Source: Zeimonas sp003577305 (GTDB taxonomy: Bacteria; Pseudomonadota; Gammaproteobacteria; Burkholderiales; Burkholderiaceae_E). Taken from it: a DNA stretch of 64,000 nucleotides. A program made the translations under genes and the position numbers. The stretch spans positions 1 to 64,000 of the forward strand of contig SZOX01000012.1 of the NCBI GenBank assembly GCA_030263385.1, read 5' to 3'. Under the pieces are notes generated by a model, which was given only the letters and a program-made list of their open reading frames with translations, ran no database searches and was not told the DNA's origin. This document shows, one piece after another, positions 53,021 to 62,831 of this stretch (its first letter is position 1; every line of letters starts with the position of its first letter).

Positions 53021-53902
53021 ATGAACGGCTCCTGGTTCAGGGGTTACAAACTCGCGTTCCTCCTGCCGGCGCTGCTCTCGCTGGCCGCGATCGTGCTGTT
53101 CCCGCTGTTCTTCACGATCGCGGTCAGCTTTTCCGGGTGGGACGCGGTCACCCCCGGCCTGAACTGGAGGGGTGGCGCGAATTACGCGGCGATGGCGGGC
53201 GACGCGCGGTTCTGGGAGGCCTTCGGGCGCCTCGCGTTTCTCGCCATCGCGACGGTCCTCCTCGAGTACCTCCTCGGACTCGCGCTCGCGCTGCTCGTCT
53301 GGCGCGAAGTGAAGCTGCGGCGCTTCTTCCGCGTGCTCTTCCTGGTGCCGATGATGACCACCCCGGTCGTGATGTCGGTGCTGTGGCGAACCATCCTCCA
53401 CGAGTCGCTGGGGCCGGTGAACGACATCCTGGGCCACCTCGGGATCCCGGCCGTGCCGTGGCTTACGTCGTCACTGCCGGCGGTGGCCAGCGTGATGATC
53501 GTCGAGATCTGGCAGTGGACGCCGTTCATGTTCCTGCTGCTACTGGCCGGGTTGCTCAGCCTCCCGAGGGAGCCGTTCCTTGCGGCCGCGATCGACGGCG
53601 CGGGACCGGTCCGCACGTTCTTCAACGTCACCTGGCCGATGTTGCTGCCGGTGTCGGCGGGCGCACTGATCATCCGGTTGATCGAGGCTTCGAAGATGCT
53701 CGAGACGATCTACGTGCTCACCTCGGGCGGACCGGGCACGGCCACCGAGACGTCGGGCTACTACATCTACATCCGCGGCCTGCGCGACTTCGAGATCAGC
53801 TACGGCGCCGCGCTCTCGATCACGTACCTCGTCGTTATGATCGTCGCGCTCACGATCATCGCGAAGCTGCTGGTGCGCGCGGTAAAGGGGAAGGCGGCGT
53901 GA
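53021..53902 (+). CDS. ABC transporter permease 1 (MalF/UgpA type)
   Basis: A 293-aa membrane protein with six helices. The EAA loop (EPFLAAAIDGAGPVRTFFNVTWP) that contacts the ATPase is present. It partners the next permease. Its stop overlaps the GTG of that gene. Confidence 0.9.
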   Translation: MNGSWFRGYKLAFLLPALLSLAAIVLFPLFFTIAVSFSGWDAVTPGLNWRGGANYAAMAGDARFWEAFGRLAFLAIATVLLEYLLGLALALLVWREVKLRRFFRVLFLVPMMTTPVVMSVLWRTILHESLGPVNDILGHLGIPAVPWLTSSLPAVASVMIVEIWQWTPFMFLLLLAGLLSLPREPFLAAAIDGAGPVRTFFNVTWPMLLPVSAGALIIRLIEASKMLETIYVLTSGGPGTATETSGYYIYIRGLRDFEISYGAALSITYLVVMIVALTIIAKLLVRAVKGKAA

Positions 53903-54744
53903 ACCACCGACTGTTCGTTCTAGGCAAGTACGCGGCGATCCTGCTGTGGTCGGCGTTCGTCGTCGGCCCGTTCCTGTGGGCGCTGACGACAAGCTTCAAA
54001 ACCGCTGCCGGCGTGACCGGCGGGCCCACGTACCTGCCGTGGCTGCAGTACGAGCCATCGGTCGACGGCTGGCGCAAGCTCTTCGGCGCCACCGGGGGCA
54101 TCGACATCGTGAGGCCGTATTTCGACAGCATCGTGGTGACGACGAGCGCGAGCGTGATCAGCATCGTGCTGGGCACGCTCGCCGCCTACGGACTGTCACG
54201 CTTCGAGTACCGCGCTGGCTTCGTGAAGAACGCCGACCTGGTCTTCTTCTTCGTCTCGCAGCGGATCATGCCGCCGATCGTGCTGTCGATCCCGTTCTTC
54301 CTGATGCTGCAGTTCCTGGATCTGCTCGACACCCGGTTGGGGCTCATCATCGTCTACGTCGCGTTGCTGCTTCCCATCGCGGTCTGGATCATGGTCGACT
54401 TCTTCAACAACGTTCCTCGCGAGATCGACGAGATGGCGATGCTGGACGGTTGCACGCCGTTCGGCGCGTTCGCGCGGGTGATACTGCCCAACAGCCTGCC
54501 CGGCATCATCGTGGCGGGCCTCTTCTGCCTGATTTTCGGCTGGAACGACTTCTTCTTCGCGTTCACACTGACGTTCACGCAGACGCAGCTGCTGCCCGTC
54601 GCGGTCGTCGCGCTCAATTCCTCGGTGACGCCGTGGTGGAGCCTGTCGGCGTCGGCGCTGATCTCGGTCGCGCCGCTGGTGGTCATCGCGTTCTTCGTCG
54701 AGCGCCTGCTCTCGCGGGGCAACCTCGCGGGCGCGATCCGCTGA
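53899..54744 (+). CDS. ABC transporter permease 2 (MalG/UgpE type)
   Basis: A 281-aa membrane protein with six helices and an EAA loop (PREIDEMAMLDGCTPFGAFARVILP). GTG start overlapping the previous stop (GTGA), with a purine-rich AAGGGGAAGG upstream. Forms the heterodimeric pore with permease 1. Confidence 0.9.
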   Translation: MNHRLFVLGKYAAILLWSAFVVGPFLWALTTSFKTAAGVTGGPTYLPWLQYEPSVDGWRKLFGATGGIDIVRPYFDSIVVTTSASVISIVLGTLAAYGLSRFEYRAGFVKNADLVFFFVSQRIMPPIVLSIPFFLMLQFLDLLDTRLGLIIVYVALLLPIAVWIMVDFFNNVPREIDEMAMLDGCTPFGAFARVILPNSLPGIIVAGLFCLIFGWNDFFFAFTLTFTQTQLLPVAVVALNSSVTPWWSLSASALISVAPLVVIAFFVERLLSRGNLAGAIR

Positions 54745-54754
54745 AAGGCCCCGG

Positions 54755-55822
54755 ATGTCGCTTTCGGTTCAAGGACTGACACTGCGGCGCGAGGGCGTCG
54801 CGCACCTGGACGACGTCGAACTCGAGTTCCCGCGCGGCCGTCTCACGACGGTGATCGGTCGAACGCTCGCGGGCAAGACCACGCTACTTCGCACGCTCGC
54901 CGGGCTGCTGACCCCGGACGCGGGATCCATCGCGCTCGACGGGCGGCCGATCGACGACGTGCCGGCCTGGAAGCGGGACGTCGCGATGGTCTACCAGCAG
55001 TTCATCAACTACCCGAATCTCGACGTCTTCGAGAACGTCGCGTTCCCGTTGCGGCGGCGCGGGGTGGCCGAGCCCGAACTCGGGAATCGGGTGCGCGCGA
55101 CGCTCGCCAAGGTGGGGCTGGCGGAATTCCAGCAGCGCCGGCCCTCCCAGCTCTCCGGCGGCCAACAGCAGCGCGTGGCCCTCGCGAGGGCGCTGGTTCG
55201 CGGCGCGCCCATCCTGCTGCTCGACGAGCCGGTGGTCAACCTCGACTACAAGCTTCGCGAGCAGATCCGCTCGGAGTTCCGCGGGCTGCTGACGAGCGCC
55301 TCCGGCGCCATTGTCGTCTACACGACGACCGAGCCTGCCGAGGCGATGATGCTGGGCGACACCGTGGTCGTGATGCACGAGGGGAAGGTGCTGCAGCGCG
55401 GGTCGCCCGCCGAGGTCTTCGAGCGGCCCGCCTCCGCGACAGTCGCCGAGGTCTTCAGCGACCCGCCGATGAACTTCGTCGACGGCCGCTTCGACGGCGG
55501 GTGCATCACGGTCGCGGGCGCGGCGCCGCTCGCGGCCGCCGGCGGGGTGTCTTCGCTGCGCCCGGGCGACTACCGCTTCGGGATCCGCGCGAAGGACGTG
55601 CGCATCGACGCCGCCAGCCCGCTCTCGGGCAGGATCACATTCGTCGAGGTGTCGGGGTCGGAGACGTTCGTGCAGGTCGACACGCCGTTCGGTGCACTGA
55701 CGCTGCAACTGGAGGGGATCCACGACTTCTCGCTCGGCGAACCGGTTCCGATCGCGCTGGATCCGCGGCGCCTGTTCGCCTTCGATCGGGCGGGCGCACT
55801 CGTCGGCGCCCCGTCGCGCTGA
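54755..55822 (+). CDS. ABC importer ATPase 1 (intact LSGGQ, no H-loop His)
   Basis: A 355-aa CUT1/MalK-type ATPase: Walker A GRTLAGKT (35-42), Q-loop YQQF, signature LSGGQ (133-137), Walker B LLLDE (154-158), C-terminal regulatory TOBE-like domain (about 230-355). Where the H-loop His is expected (VTHDQ), residue 192 is Thr (YTTTEPAEAM). Together with the next gene it would form a heterodimer. The pair resembles GlpS/GlpT of rhizobial glycerol importers as I recall them, which I could not test. Confidence 0.88.
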   Translation: MSLSVQGLTLRREGVAHLDDVELEFPRGRLTTVIGRTLAGKTTLLRTLAGLLTPDAGSIALDGRPIDDVPAWKRDVAMVYQQFINYPNLDVFENVAFPLRRRGVAEPELGNRVRATLAKVGLAEFQQRRPSQLSGGQQQRVALARALVRGAPILLLDEPVVNLDYKLREQIRSEFRGLLTSASGAIVVYTTTEPAEAMMLGDTVVVMHEGKVLQRGSPAEVFERPASATVAEVFSDPPMNFVDGRFDGGCITVAGAAPLAAAGGVSSLRPGDYRFGIRAKDVRIDAASPLSGRITFVEVSGSETFVQVDTPFGALTLQLEGIHDFSLGEPVPIALDPRRLFAFDRAGALVGAPSR

Positions 55823-55829
55823 GGCAGCC

Positions 55830-56897
55830 ATGTCGAGAATCGCGCTCTCCCGAACCGGACACCGCTACGGTCCCGCCGGCGCCTACGCGCTCGAGCCGTT
55901 CGACTTCGAATTCGACGAGGCGTGCAGCTACGCGCTGCTCGGCCCCTCGGGTTGCGGCAAGACCACGATGCTCAACATCATCTCGGGCCTCGTGCGCCCG
56001 AGCGAAGGAAAGGTGCTGATCCGCGGGCAGGACGTCACCGACGTGCCCACCGCCGGCCGCAACATCGCGCAGGTGTTCCAGTTCCCCGTCGTCTACCAGT
56101 CGAAGACGGTCTACGAGAACCTCGCATTCCCGCTCGTGTGCCGCGGCTGGCCGCGGGACCGGATCCGGTTGCGGGTCGAGGAGATTTCGAACCTGCTCGG
56201 CCTCGACGAGTCTCTGGGCCGACGCGCGGTGGGCCTGACCGCCGACGCGAAGCAACTGATCTCGCTAGGGCGCGGGCTCGTCCGCGACGACGTCGTCGCG
56301 CTGCTGCTCGACGAGCCGCTCACAGTGATCGACCCACAGCTCAAGACGCACCTGCGGCGCAAGCTCAAGGAAATCATCGGCCGGTCGAAGCTCACGGTGA
56401 TCTACGTGACGCACGACCAGAACGAGGCGATGACGTTCGCCCAACAGGTGGTCGTGATGTCGGCCGGCCGGATCGTGCAGCGCGGCACGCCCGAGGAACT
56501 GTTCGAGATGCCCGGCACGACCTACGTCGGCTACTTCATCGGATCGCCGGCGATGAACCTCTTCGACGCGGCGGTCAGCGAGGGCGGCCTGAGGATCGCT
56601 GGCGCGACGGTCCCGGTGCCGCCGGAGTGGCTGGCCACCGCGCCGGAAGGCGCGTTCCAGGTCGGCATCCGCCCCGAGTACGTCAGCTTCGCCGACGCCT
56701 CGGATCCGCTCGCGATCCCCACCCGGGTCCTTGGCATCGAAGACCACGGCAGCGTTCGCGTCCTCGACGTCGAAATCGGCAACGCGCGCGCGAAGATGAA
56801 GGTCGACCGGGAAACGAGCGTCCCGGAAGGACCGGCGGCGCTCGCATTTGCACCCGGCAAGCTGCGGGTGTTCGTGGACGACCGACTCGTGGCATGA
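55830..56897 (+). CDS. ABC importer ATPase 2 (H-loop His present, LSGGQ degenerate)
   Basis: A 355-aa CUT1-type ATPase: Walker A GPSGCGKT (38-45), Walker B LLLDE (158-162), H-loop His195 in VTHDQNEAM and a C-terminal regulatory domain. The signature reads LTADAKQ (136-142) in place of LSGGQQQ. It starts 7 nt after ATPase 1, and the two are clearly paired. The lost motif here complements the one lost in ATPase 1. Confidence 0.88.
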   Translation: MSRIALSRTGHRYGPAGAYALEPFDFEFDEACSYALLGPSGCGKTTMLNIISGLVRPSEGKVLIRGQDVTDVPTAGRNIAQVFQFPVVYQSKTVYENLAFPLVCRGWPRDRIRLRVEEISNLLGLDESLGRRAVGLTADAKQLISLGRGLVRDDVVALLLDEPLTVIDPQLKTHLRRKLKEIIGRSKLTVIYVTHDQNEAMTFAQQVVVMSAGRIVQRGTPEELFEMPGTTYVGYFIGSPAMNLFDAAVSEGGLRIAGATVPVPPEWLATAPEGAFQVGIRPEYVSFADASDPLAIPTRVLGIEDHGSVRVLDVEIGNARAKMKVDRETSVPEGPAALAFAPGKLRVFVDDRLVA

Positions 56898-57030
56898 CGC
56901 AGCGCCGGTGCGGCTCGCGCGTCGGGCCGGTGCAGCGGCGGGCGCGATCGCCGCGCCCGTGCCGGCCGGCGTTCGACGGGCGAGCGAAGGCCCGTAACTA
57001 TTCGATGAAACAGCGAACGGAGACGATGAC

Positions 57031-57312
57031 ATGACCGAACTCGAACGAATCCTTGCCGACGTCGTGGCCGCGAACCAGGTGCCTTTCGTCGTCGGGATGA
57101 CTGGCAACTCGGGCGGCGTAACCTGGTCGGGTGCGGCCAGCGACGCTCGCGCCGGCGTGCCGGCAAGTGTCGACACGGTGTTCCGCATCTTCTCGATGAC
57201 CAAGGCCGTCGGAAGCACGGCGGCGATGATCCTGATGGGCCGCGGCAAGCTCGACCCGGACACGCCGGCCGCGTCGATCTTCCCGGAATTCGGCAAGTTC
57301 ATCAGGTCGTGA
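57031..57312 (+). pseudogene. Truncated serine hydrolase (class C beta-lactamase/esterase family)
   Basis: 93 residues matching the N-terminus of EstB/beta-lactamase-like serine hydrolases, with the SxxK motif as SMTK (about residue 55) and FPEFGKF near the break. Family members are 380-430 aa, so about three-quarters is missing. Good GGAG ribosome site remains. It was probably the last gene of the ABC operon and has been cut by the event that brought in the BREX genes. Low-identity sequence 57,313-57,466 holds no recognisable gene. Confidence 0.8.
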
Positions 57313-57466
57313 GTTGCGCATGACTATGATCACCCGACACTGTTCCTTTGCCTTCTTGATACGCTTGACCAGAACCCTGTAGAGCGAGGTAGTCGAAGCC
57401 GAACAGGTACTCAAGTATCTCAATCGGCTCCAACTTTCCTTTCGCCCAGTGCAAAGACGACGCGCC

Positions 57467-59521
57467 TCACTCCACCAGCGCCTTGAACACAGCGTCAGCC
57501 GAGTCCTTGTAGAACTCGATGCTGATCTTCGTCCACAGGTCGTCGGGCAAATCGTTCAACTGGCGGCGGGCAGCGACCGGCATGAGGATCGTCTGCGCTT
57601 GCTTGTCGATCGCGAGTTCGACGATCCGCGCCGCGTTGGGGATCAACTCGACCGATCCGCCGAGGTTCAGCGCCCCGACGACCACGGTTCCACCTCGCGT
57701 GTTCTTGTTGAGCAGCGAACCGCACAGTGCAACCAGCACGGGAAGACCCAGGCCCGCCCCTGCCTTGTCCGAGTCCATCGCGCGCATCTGGACCGAGAAC
57801 TCCTCCTCGCGCGGATTGCGGTCGCCGACAAGCTCCTTCGAGCGCGTGTAGAGGTTCTGCTCGCCGACCTTGACACTTTCGCGAAAGGCGGGTGGCGTGG
57901 GCTGGTTGAGGATCTTGACGCCGCTGCCTCGTCCGCATGTGACTTCGATCCGGTAGAGCCCCGCGCCCGTTTCCCCTGATCCCGGGTTCGCACCCCAGAC
58001 CTGTCCAGGTGGTAGCGGGTCCGTTTCGATTGCCTCGTCGCTATGCAGTTCGGGCGTTGACACGAACTGCTCGACGCCCTCGGGACCGAGGATGTAGCTG
58101 AAGTGGGTGTTGCGGAACTCGCTCTTGAACACCCGCCGCTGTTGCTCTTTGACCCTCCGACGGGACTCCAGCGCCAGGCGCACCATCCACTCGAGGTCCT
58201 CGTCCGAGACTGGCATCTGGGGGTCCGGGAACAAGAGCTTGGCCAAGCCGCTGACCGTCTTGTTCACGGCCTCGATGTCACGCCCACTCAGCGCGCCACC
58301 GAGATGCACCCGGCTTTGCATGACGGACACACGGTTTCCAGCGCGCAGCCGGTCCCAGCATTCGCTGAGGAAGTCGCTGACGAGGCCGAAATGGTCAGTC
58401 ACGTGCTCGGTCGGGTTCAGCTTCGGGAAATCCCATCCAGGCACATAGGCATGCAGGCGGTCCATGAAGGCCGTGTCGTTGCGCATCTCCGGGGGCAGCG
58501 GGCTCAGCAGATGTCCGACTCGCTGCTGCTGCTCGACGTCCACGTCCAGGTTGCCGACCATGACGAGGCTGCCGTCGGCGCGAATGTTCTCCTTGCCGCG
58601 GCTGAACTGGCCGGAGGCCATGTAGCCCTTCATGATGTTGACGCCGTCCTTCTGATCGAACGAGATGCCCGATACCTCGTCGAAGCAGACCACGTCGTAC
58701 TGGCAGACCAGGCCTCTTTGCCCCGTCGAGTTGTTGACGAACATCTTCGCCACCGTCGCCTTGCCGCCGGAAATCAGGTGCGAGTACGGCGAGATTTGCT
58801 GGAACAGGTGGCTCTTGCCCGTTCCGCGGGGGCCAAGCTCGACCATGTTGTAGTTCCGCTCGACGAACGGCACCATCCGCAGGAGGACGACCTTCTTGGC
58901 GCGATGGGAGAGCGCCGACGCTTCCAGGCCGATCGAGCGCAGCAGGAAGTCGATCCATTCCGCGACAGAGAAGGTCTGCCGCGCCTTCATGAGCACATCC
59001 AGCACATCCGACTTCGACATCTGGATTGGCCGCAGAGCGTCCACCTTGAACGGCCGCCCTCCCGTCTGCTGGGCAATGACGCCGTCGTAGCTCAGCGTCA
59101 CTTCCGCGTAGAAACCATCGGTCAGCATGCGCTCGTTGTCCCGGACCGTCTGGTCTTCGATTCGGACATCGCGCAGCGCAAGGCTGGGCAGCTCGGCCAG
59201 GTAACAGTCGTTCTTCGCGTCGAGCCGGGCGCGAACAATGTCGATCAGCTTGACCGACCCGGTTTCCTTGGCGCGCGCCTTGAACAGCTCCTCCTCGCCG
59301 GTGCGCACCGTGCGATCCTTCAGCTGCTTCTCGACGATCTGCAGACCCTCGTTGATCTCGTTCTCGTCGACGCTCGCGCAGTAGCGGCCCAGCAGGAACT
59401 CGACGACGTAGGTCGGCACCGGGTACTGGCGCGAGTACTTGCGCACGAGGTCCTTGCGAACCAGGTAGCCGTCGAAGGCCGACGCCGCGAGCCTGTCCAG
59501 CGCATCCAATTCCATGCTCAT
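57467..59521 (-). CDS. brxL: BREX system Lon-like ATPase BrxL
   Basis: A 684-aa BrxL: N-terminal BREX-specific region (LDRLAASAFDGYLVRKDLV), AAA+ core with Walker A GPRGTGKS (230-237) and Walker B CFDE (279-282), and a Lon-like C-terminal domain (about 560-684, GGTVVVGALNLGGSVELIPN). At the site of the Lon catalytic serine the sequence reads DSDKAGAG. Part of the phage-exclusion machinery. Its ATG overlaps the pglZ stop (ATGA). Confidence 0.92.
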   Translation of the reverse strand: MSMELDALDRLAASAFDGYLVRKDLVRKYSRQYPVPTYVVEFLLGRYCASVDENEINEGLQIVEKQLKDRTVRTGEEELFKARAKETGSVKLIDIVRARLDAKNDCYLAELPSLALRDVRIEDQTVRDNERMLTDGFYAEVTLSYDGVIAQQTGGRPFKVDALRPIQMSKSDVLDVLMKARQTFSVAEWIDFLLRSIGLEASALSHRAKKVVLLRMVPFVERNYNMVELGPRGTGKSHLFQQISPYSHLISGGKATVAKMFVNNSTGQRGLVCQYDVVCFDEVSGISFDQKDGVNIMKGYMASGQFSRGKENIRADGSLVMVGNLDVDVEQQQRVGHLLSPLPPEMRNDTAFMDRLHAYVPGWDFPKLNPTEHVTDHFGLVSDFLSECWDRLRAGNRVSVMQSRVHLGGALSGRDIEAVNKTVSGLAKLLFPDPQMPVSDEDLEWMVRLALESRRRVKEQQRRVFKSEFRNTHFSYILGPEGVEQFVSTPELHSDEAIETDPLPPGQVWGANPGSGETGAGLYRIEVTCGRGSGVKILNQPTPPAFRESVKVGEQNLYTRSKELVGDRNPREEEFSVQMRAMDSDKAGAGLGLPVLVALCGSLLNKNTRGGTVVVGALNLGGSVELIPNAARIVELAIDKQAQTILMPVAARRQLNDLPDDLWTKISIEFYKDSADAVFKALVE

Positions 59522-61857
59522 TGCCCTTCTCCAATCGTCGTGGGCCGATAGTCGAGCACCCGTCCCGTTGCATCGAGGACCACGGCCATCGCCGCCGTTC
59601 CCTCGTAGTCGTCGCGCTCGACGGCCAGGCTCGCTTGACCGTTGCTGCCAAGATCCTTGGCCGTGGCGATGCGCTGCCCTTCCGGATCGGCCTGCTTCCA
59701 GTTGCGTCGAAGTTCGACGCGCAGTCCGGCGGCGTTCGTGTCAACGACGACCCGGCAACGCATGCCCCGCCAGCTGATCTCGGTGATCTGCGCCTTCAAC
59801 GCGACCTCGCCCTGCTCCACCAGCATGTCGGGCACGACGCACTCCTGCGGGCTGACTCCGCCATGGGCGTATTCCGTATTGACGATGAACGAGCCAATAC
59901 CTGGCGGCGACGCGATGCGTGCGTGGGCGTTCCAGAACCACCCGAACGTGGGCACGTCCGGGCTGGACTCGCCGTGCACGGAGGCACACCGCGCCCACTT
60001 GGTGGCGACCAGGTGAGCCGGCAACTCCACCTTGGGCATGCCGCCCGGCACCAGCAACCAGCCGTGGTCAGTCACCACACGAACGCGCGTCCACCCCGTG
60101 CCGAGCAAGGCCGAGACGCGATCGGCGATCGCCTCGATCTCGACATCGATGTGTCGCACAAGCGAAGACCCCAGCGAATGGCCCATCTCGTCCAGACGCC
60201 CGATCTCCGTCCAGCCACCCTTTTCGGTGTTGGCAGCCAGCGTCGTCTCGTCAGCATCCAGGATCTCGACACCCTGACGAGCCATCTCGTCGCGCAGGCG
60301 CGAGGTATTCACCAGTTGCTTGCTGGCCGCAAGCACCGGGTTGAAATCCTCGGCCGATGCGGCGCCTTCACACGCCGCATAGGCCGGCGAGGCGATCGGC
60401 TTGGCCGTGGCAGTGACCGTGGGGAACGGCGCGAGGCGATGCCCAAGCTTCACCCTTAGCCCACGTTGCTCCAACCGTTCCTGAAGCATGCCGGCGACAT
60501 CGAATCGCAGACCGTCGGCGAAAACCAGGCACGTCTCCGGCTCCGCCTTCACGCCGGAGACCAGCTGGCGGTACTCGGCTTCGTTCTGGCTGGCAAGCTC
60601 CTGGAACTTGCGGGCGGACTTGTCCAGCCACGGTGCGTAGAGCGAGCGCACCACCTTTGCGACAAGTGCGTTGTCTGAAGGCGCCTTCGCGTGGCTCATC
60701 GCATCGAGCGCAGCTCGATCGCAGCGCCAACCCTCGGTGGCATAGTCCGCCGCCATCGCCGCCAGCGATACACCGCCCAACGCAGAGCGTGCCAAGGTTG
60801 CGAGCCGTGCCAGGGGCTCCAGCGCGTGCGCCATCGTGCTGTAGCCGAGGTCAGCCCAAACCCAGGAGCGCCGATCGCGGTTCTCCGTCTCCAGCTCGAG
60901 AACACGGGCACACAGCTTCTCGTGCGGCATGGCCACCGCCGCCTCCAACGCATACCGGAGCTGAGCCTCCTGCTCGTCGTTCACCTGCGGCTGGCGCGCT
61001 CGGTCAACGAGCAGATCACGCGGCGTAGCGTGGCGAAGCAGCTCGGTGACGCCGGGGTAGCCGCGTGGGGCATCGCGGAACCGGCGCCAGACGTCTTCCC
61101 ACTTGCCGTTGCCATTGAGCATCAGGTCGCCCGCCCGCGCCGGGCCGTCCTTGTCGGGGTCGAAACCGAACTCGCGGCCGCAGATGTTCCTGAACGCCTC
61201 CCACCTGGGGGCGTCGCAACGCGCCTGGAAAGCTTCAGGCTCCGACATCCAGCCCAGCAGATCACGCACGGGATCGCCCACCGAAAGGCGGTCGAAGTCG
61301 TCCGCATCCAGTCGGCGCCCTCTGAGCGGTGCAATGGGCTCGGTAGCCAGCACTGGCAGCGCGCGCATCAGCGCCTCGCGGGTTCGCATGTCCAGCGACA
61401 GGTCGAGACCCAACGCCGCCTCCGAGGTCATGAACGCCTCCACCGTCCAATCCCGACCGTTCTTCTGGTGCCAGACGGCGCCGCGGTACTGAAGCTCGAT
61501 CAACGGGTGGAGCAGATCGGGGCAATCTCCGCCCGCGCGCAGCTCCTGCCGGCTGACGCCAGGCAAGTACAGGATGGGCACGGTGCCGGGCGGTGGCGCC
61601 AGGTCGGGCAGCGTCCGGTCGACGACGCACTTGAGCCAGATGACAGGCCCGGTGCGCTGCGCAGGGGCGTACTCGCCCAGGACATACAGGTGCGCGCAAG
61701 CCTTCTGAAGGGCCGGTAGGAGCGGCCGCCACTGACCGTCTGCATCGGTCCACAGCAACGCGACGGGATCGGCAACGCCCTCGGGTGAGCGCATCGCCGC
61801 GGCGAGCGAGGCAAGCAGCGCGTCGACGAGAGTTCGTCGCTCACCCGACGCGTTCAC
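59518..61857 (-). CDS. pglZ: BREX phosphatase-like protein PglZ
   Basis: A 779-aa PglZ with an alkaline-phosphatase-like core: LVFADGLRFDVAGML and VRVVTDHGWLLVPGG carry the metal-binding Asp/His, with TATAKPIASP between. Its type is most like the 'PglZ type B' of BREX-1-like loci, recalled and not searched. GTG at 61,857 overlaps the ParA stop (GTGA). An upstream ATG at 61,893 would overlap parA by 40 nt and is less likely. Confidence 0.9.
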   Translation of the reverse strand: MNASGERRTLVDALLASLAAAMRSPEGVADPVALLWTDADGQWRPLLPALQKACAHLYVLGEYAPAQRTGPVIWLKCVVDRTLPDLAPPPGTVPILYLPGVSRQELRAGGDCPDLLHPLIELQYRGAVWHQKNGRDWTVEAFMTSEAALGLDLSLDMRTREALMRALPVLATEPIAPLRGRRLDADDFDRLSVGDPVRDLLGWMSEPEAFQARCDAPRWEAFRNICGREFGFDPDKDGPARAGDLMLNGNGKWEDVWRRFRDAPRGYPGVTELLRHATPRDLLVDRARQPQVNDEQEAQLRYALEAAVAMPHEKLCARVLELETENRDRRSWVWADLGYSTMAHALEPLARLATLARSALGGVSLAAMAADYATEGWRCDRAALDAMSHAKAPSDNALVAKVVRSLYAPWLDKSARKFQELASQNEAEYRQLVSGVKAEPETCLVFADGLRFDVAGMLQERLEQRGLRVKLGHRLAPFPTVTATAKPIASPAYAACEGAASAEDFNPVLAASKQLVNTSRLRDEMARQGVEILDADETTLAANTEKGGWTEIGRLDEMGHSLGSSLVRHIDVEIEAIADRVSALLGTGWTRVRVVTDHGWLLVPGGMPKVELPAHLVATKWARCASVHGESSPDVPTFGWFWNAHARIASPPGIGSFIVNTEYAHGGVSPQECVVPDMLVEQGEVALKAQITEISWRGMRCRVVVDTNAAGLRVELRRNWKQADPEGQRIATAKDLGSNGQASLAVERDDYEGTAAMAVVLDATGRVLDYRPTTIGEGQ

Positions 61858-62831
61858 TTCACGCACCCCACGCGACGCGCGATTTCGCGGCACAGCGCCT
61901 CGAAATCAGCGCGGCACTGCTGTACGTTGGTCTGGTGCGCGCCGATCGCGCCATCGGCGCTGGTCAGGTCGAACATCGGCTTGCGCGCCTCCATGGCCAT
62001 CGGCATCAGGCTGCGGTAGTGCTTGATGCGTTGGATCTGGTTCGGGTCCGGCGTCGTGGCCGCTCCTGCCTGATCCAGCACGCTTTGCCTATAGCCACCG
62101 AGCAGCCGCCCCTGCCACTTGGCATAAGCCTTGGTCGGTCGACCCAAGCGCTCAGCATGCTGCATCAACACATAGCCGACTGGAGCCATCCGACCTTGTG
62201 GCATTTCACCGAGCGCGCTCGGGGCCTTGGCCAAGGCTTGCTGCCAGGTGGCTCGCCACTGACGCAAGGTCGGTCCCAGGTTCTTCAGGCCTTGCAGGGA
62301 GAAGAGGTCCGGGGCCACGGGTACCACCACGTGACTGGACGCCACGAGCGCGGCACGGTTGATGGCACCGAGGTTGGGCCCCACGTCGATCAGTACGAGA
62401 TCTGCCCCGTGCTGCTGCGCTGCGCTCCGTATCACGCGCCAGAACGCAGTGGTGACGCGGAATGCCCGCTCGCGCCCTTCGAGACAGCGAGGCCATTCCG
62501 TCGATAGATCATCCTCGATTCGCGACAGCGCCAGATCGCCGACGAGCAAGCCGAGCCCGCCCGCCAGCGACTCGACGTGCGCCGGCCGAACATCGCCCGT
62601 GCCACCGAAGAGCGGCGCCACCGCGCCGTGCAGCGTCTGAGGATGATCGTCATCGGGCCACAGCGCTTCGAGCCGGTCTTCGTCCAACGCCATGATCGAC
62701 AGATTCGACTGCGGGTCGAGGTCCACGGCCAGCACCCGGTAGCCGAGTTCCGCGAACATCCAGGCGGTGTGATAGACGAGCGAGGTCTTGCCGACACCGC
62801 CCTTGTTGTTGAAGAAGGCGATGCTGATCAT
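61854..62831 (-). CDS. ParA-family ATPase within BREX operon
   Basis: A 325-aa deviant Walker ATPase: NNKGGVGKTSLVYH (Walker A with signature Lys), DLDPQSNLS and VLIDVGPNLGAINRAAL, as in ParA/Soj. GGGGAG precedes the ATG. Overlaps the AlbA_2 gene upstream (ATGA) and pglZ downstream (GTGA). No ParB is encoded, so a plasmid-partition role is unlikely; a role in BREX assembly is an inference from the operon. Confidence 0.88.
   Translation of the reverse strand: MISIAFFNNKGGVGKTSLVYHTAWMFAELGYRVLAVDLDPQSNLSIMALDEDRLEALWPDDDHPQTLHGAVAPLFGGTGDVRPAHVESLAGGLGLLVGDLALSRIEDDLSTEWPRCLEGRERAFRVTTAFWRVIRSAAQQHGADLVLIDVGPNLGAINRAALVASSHVVVPVAPDLFSLQGLKNLGPTLRQWRATWQQALAKAPSALGEMPQGRMAPVGYVLMQHAERLGRPTKAYAKWQGRLLGGYRQSVLDQAGAATTPDPNQIQRIKHYRSLMPMAMEARKPMFDLTSADGAIGAHQTNVQQCRADFEALCREIARRVGCVK

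Noticed and set aside
57467..59521. Housekeeping Lon protease
   Set aside because: N-terminal half is BREX-specific, Lon substrate-binding domain is absent, and pglZ is coupled to it.
61854..62831. Plasmid partition locus
   Set aside because: No ParB or centromere-like repeats; the ParA gene is locked in the BREX operon by 4-nt overlaps.
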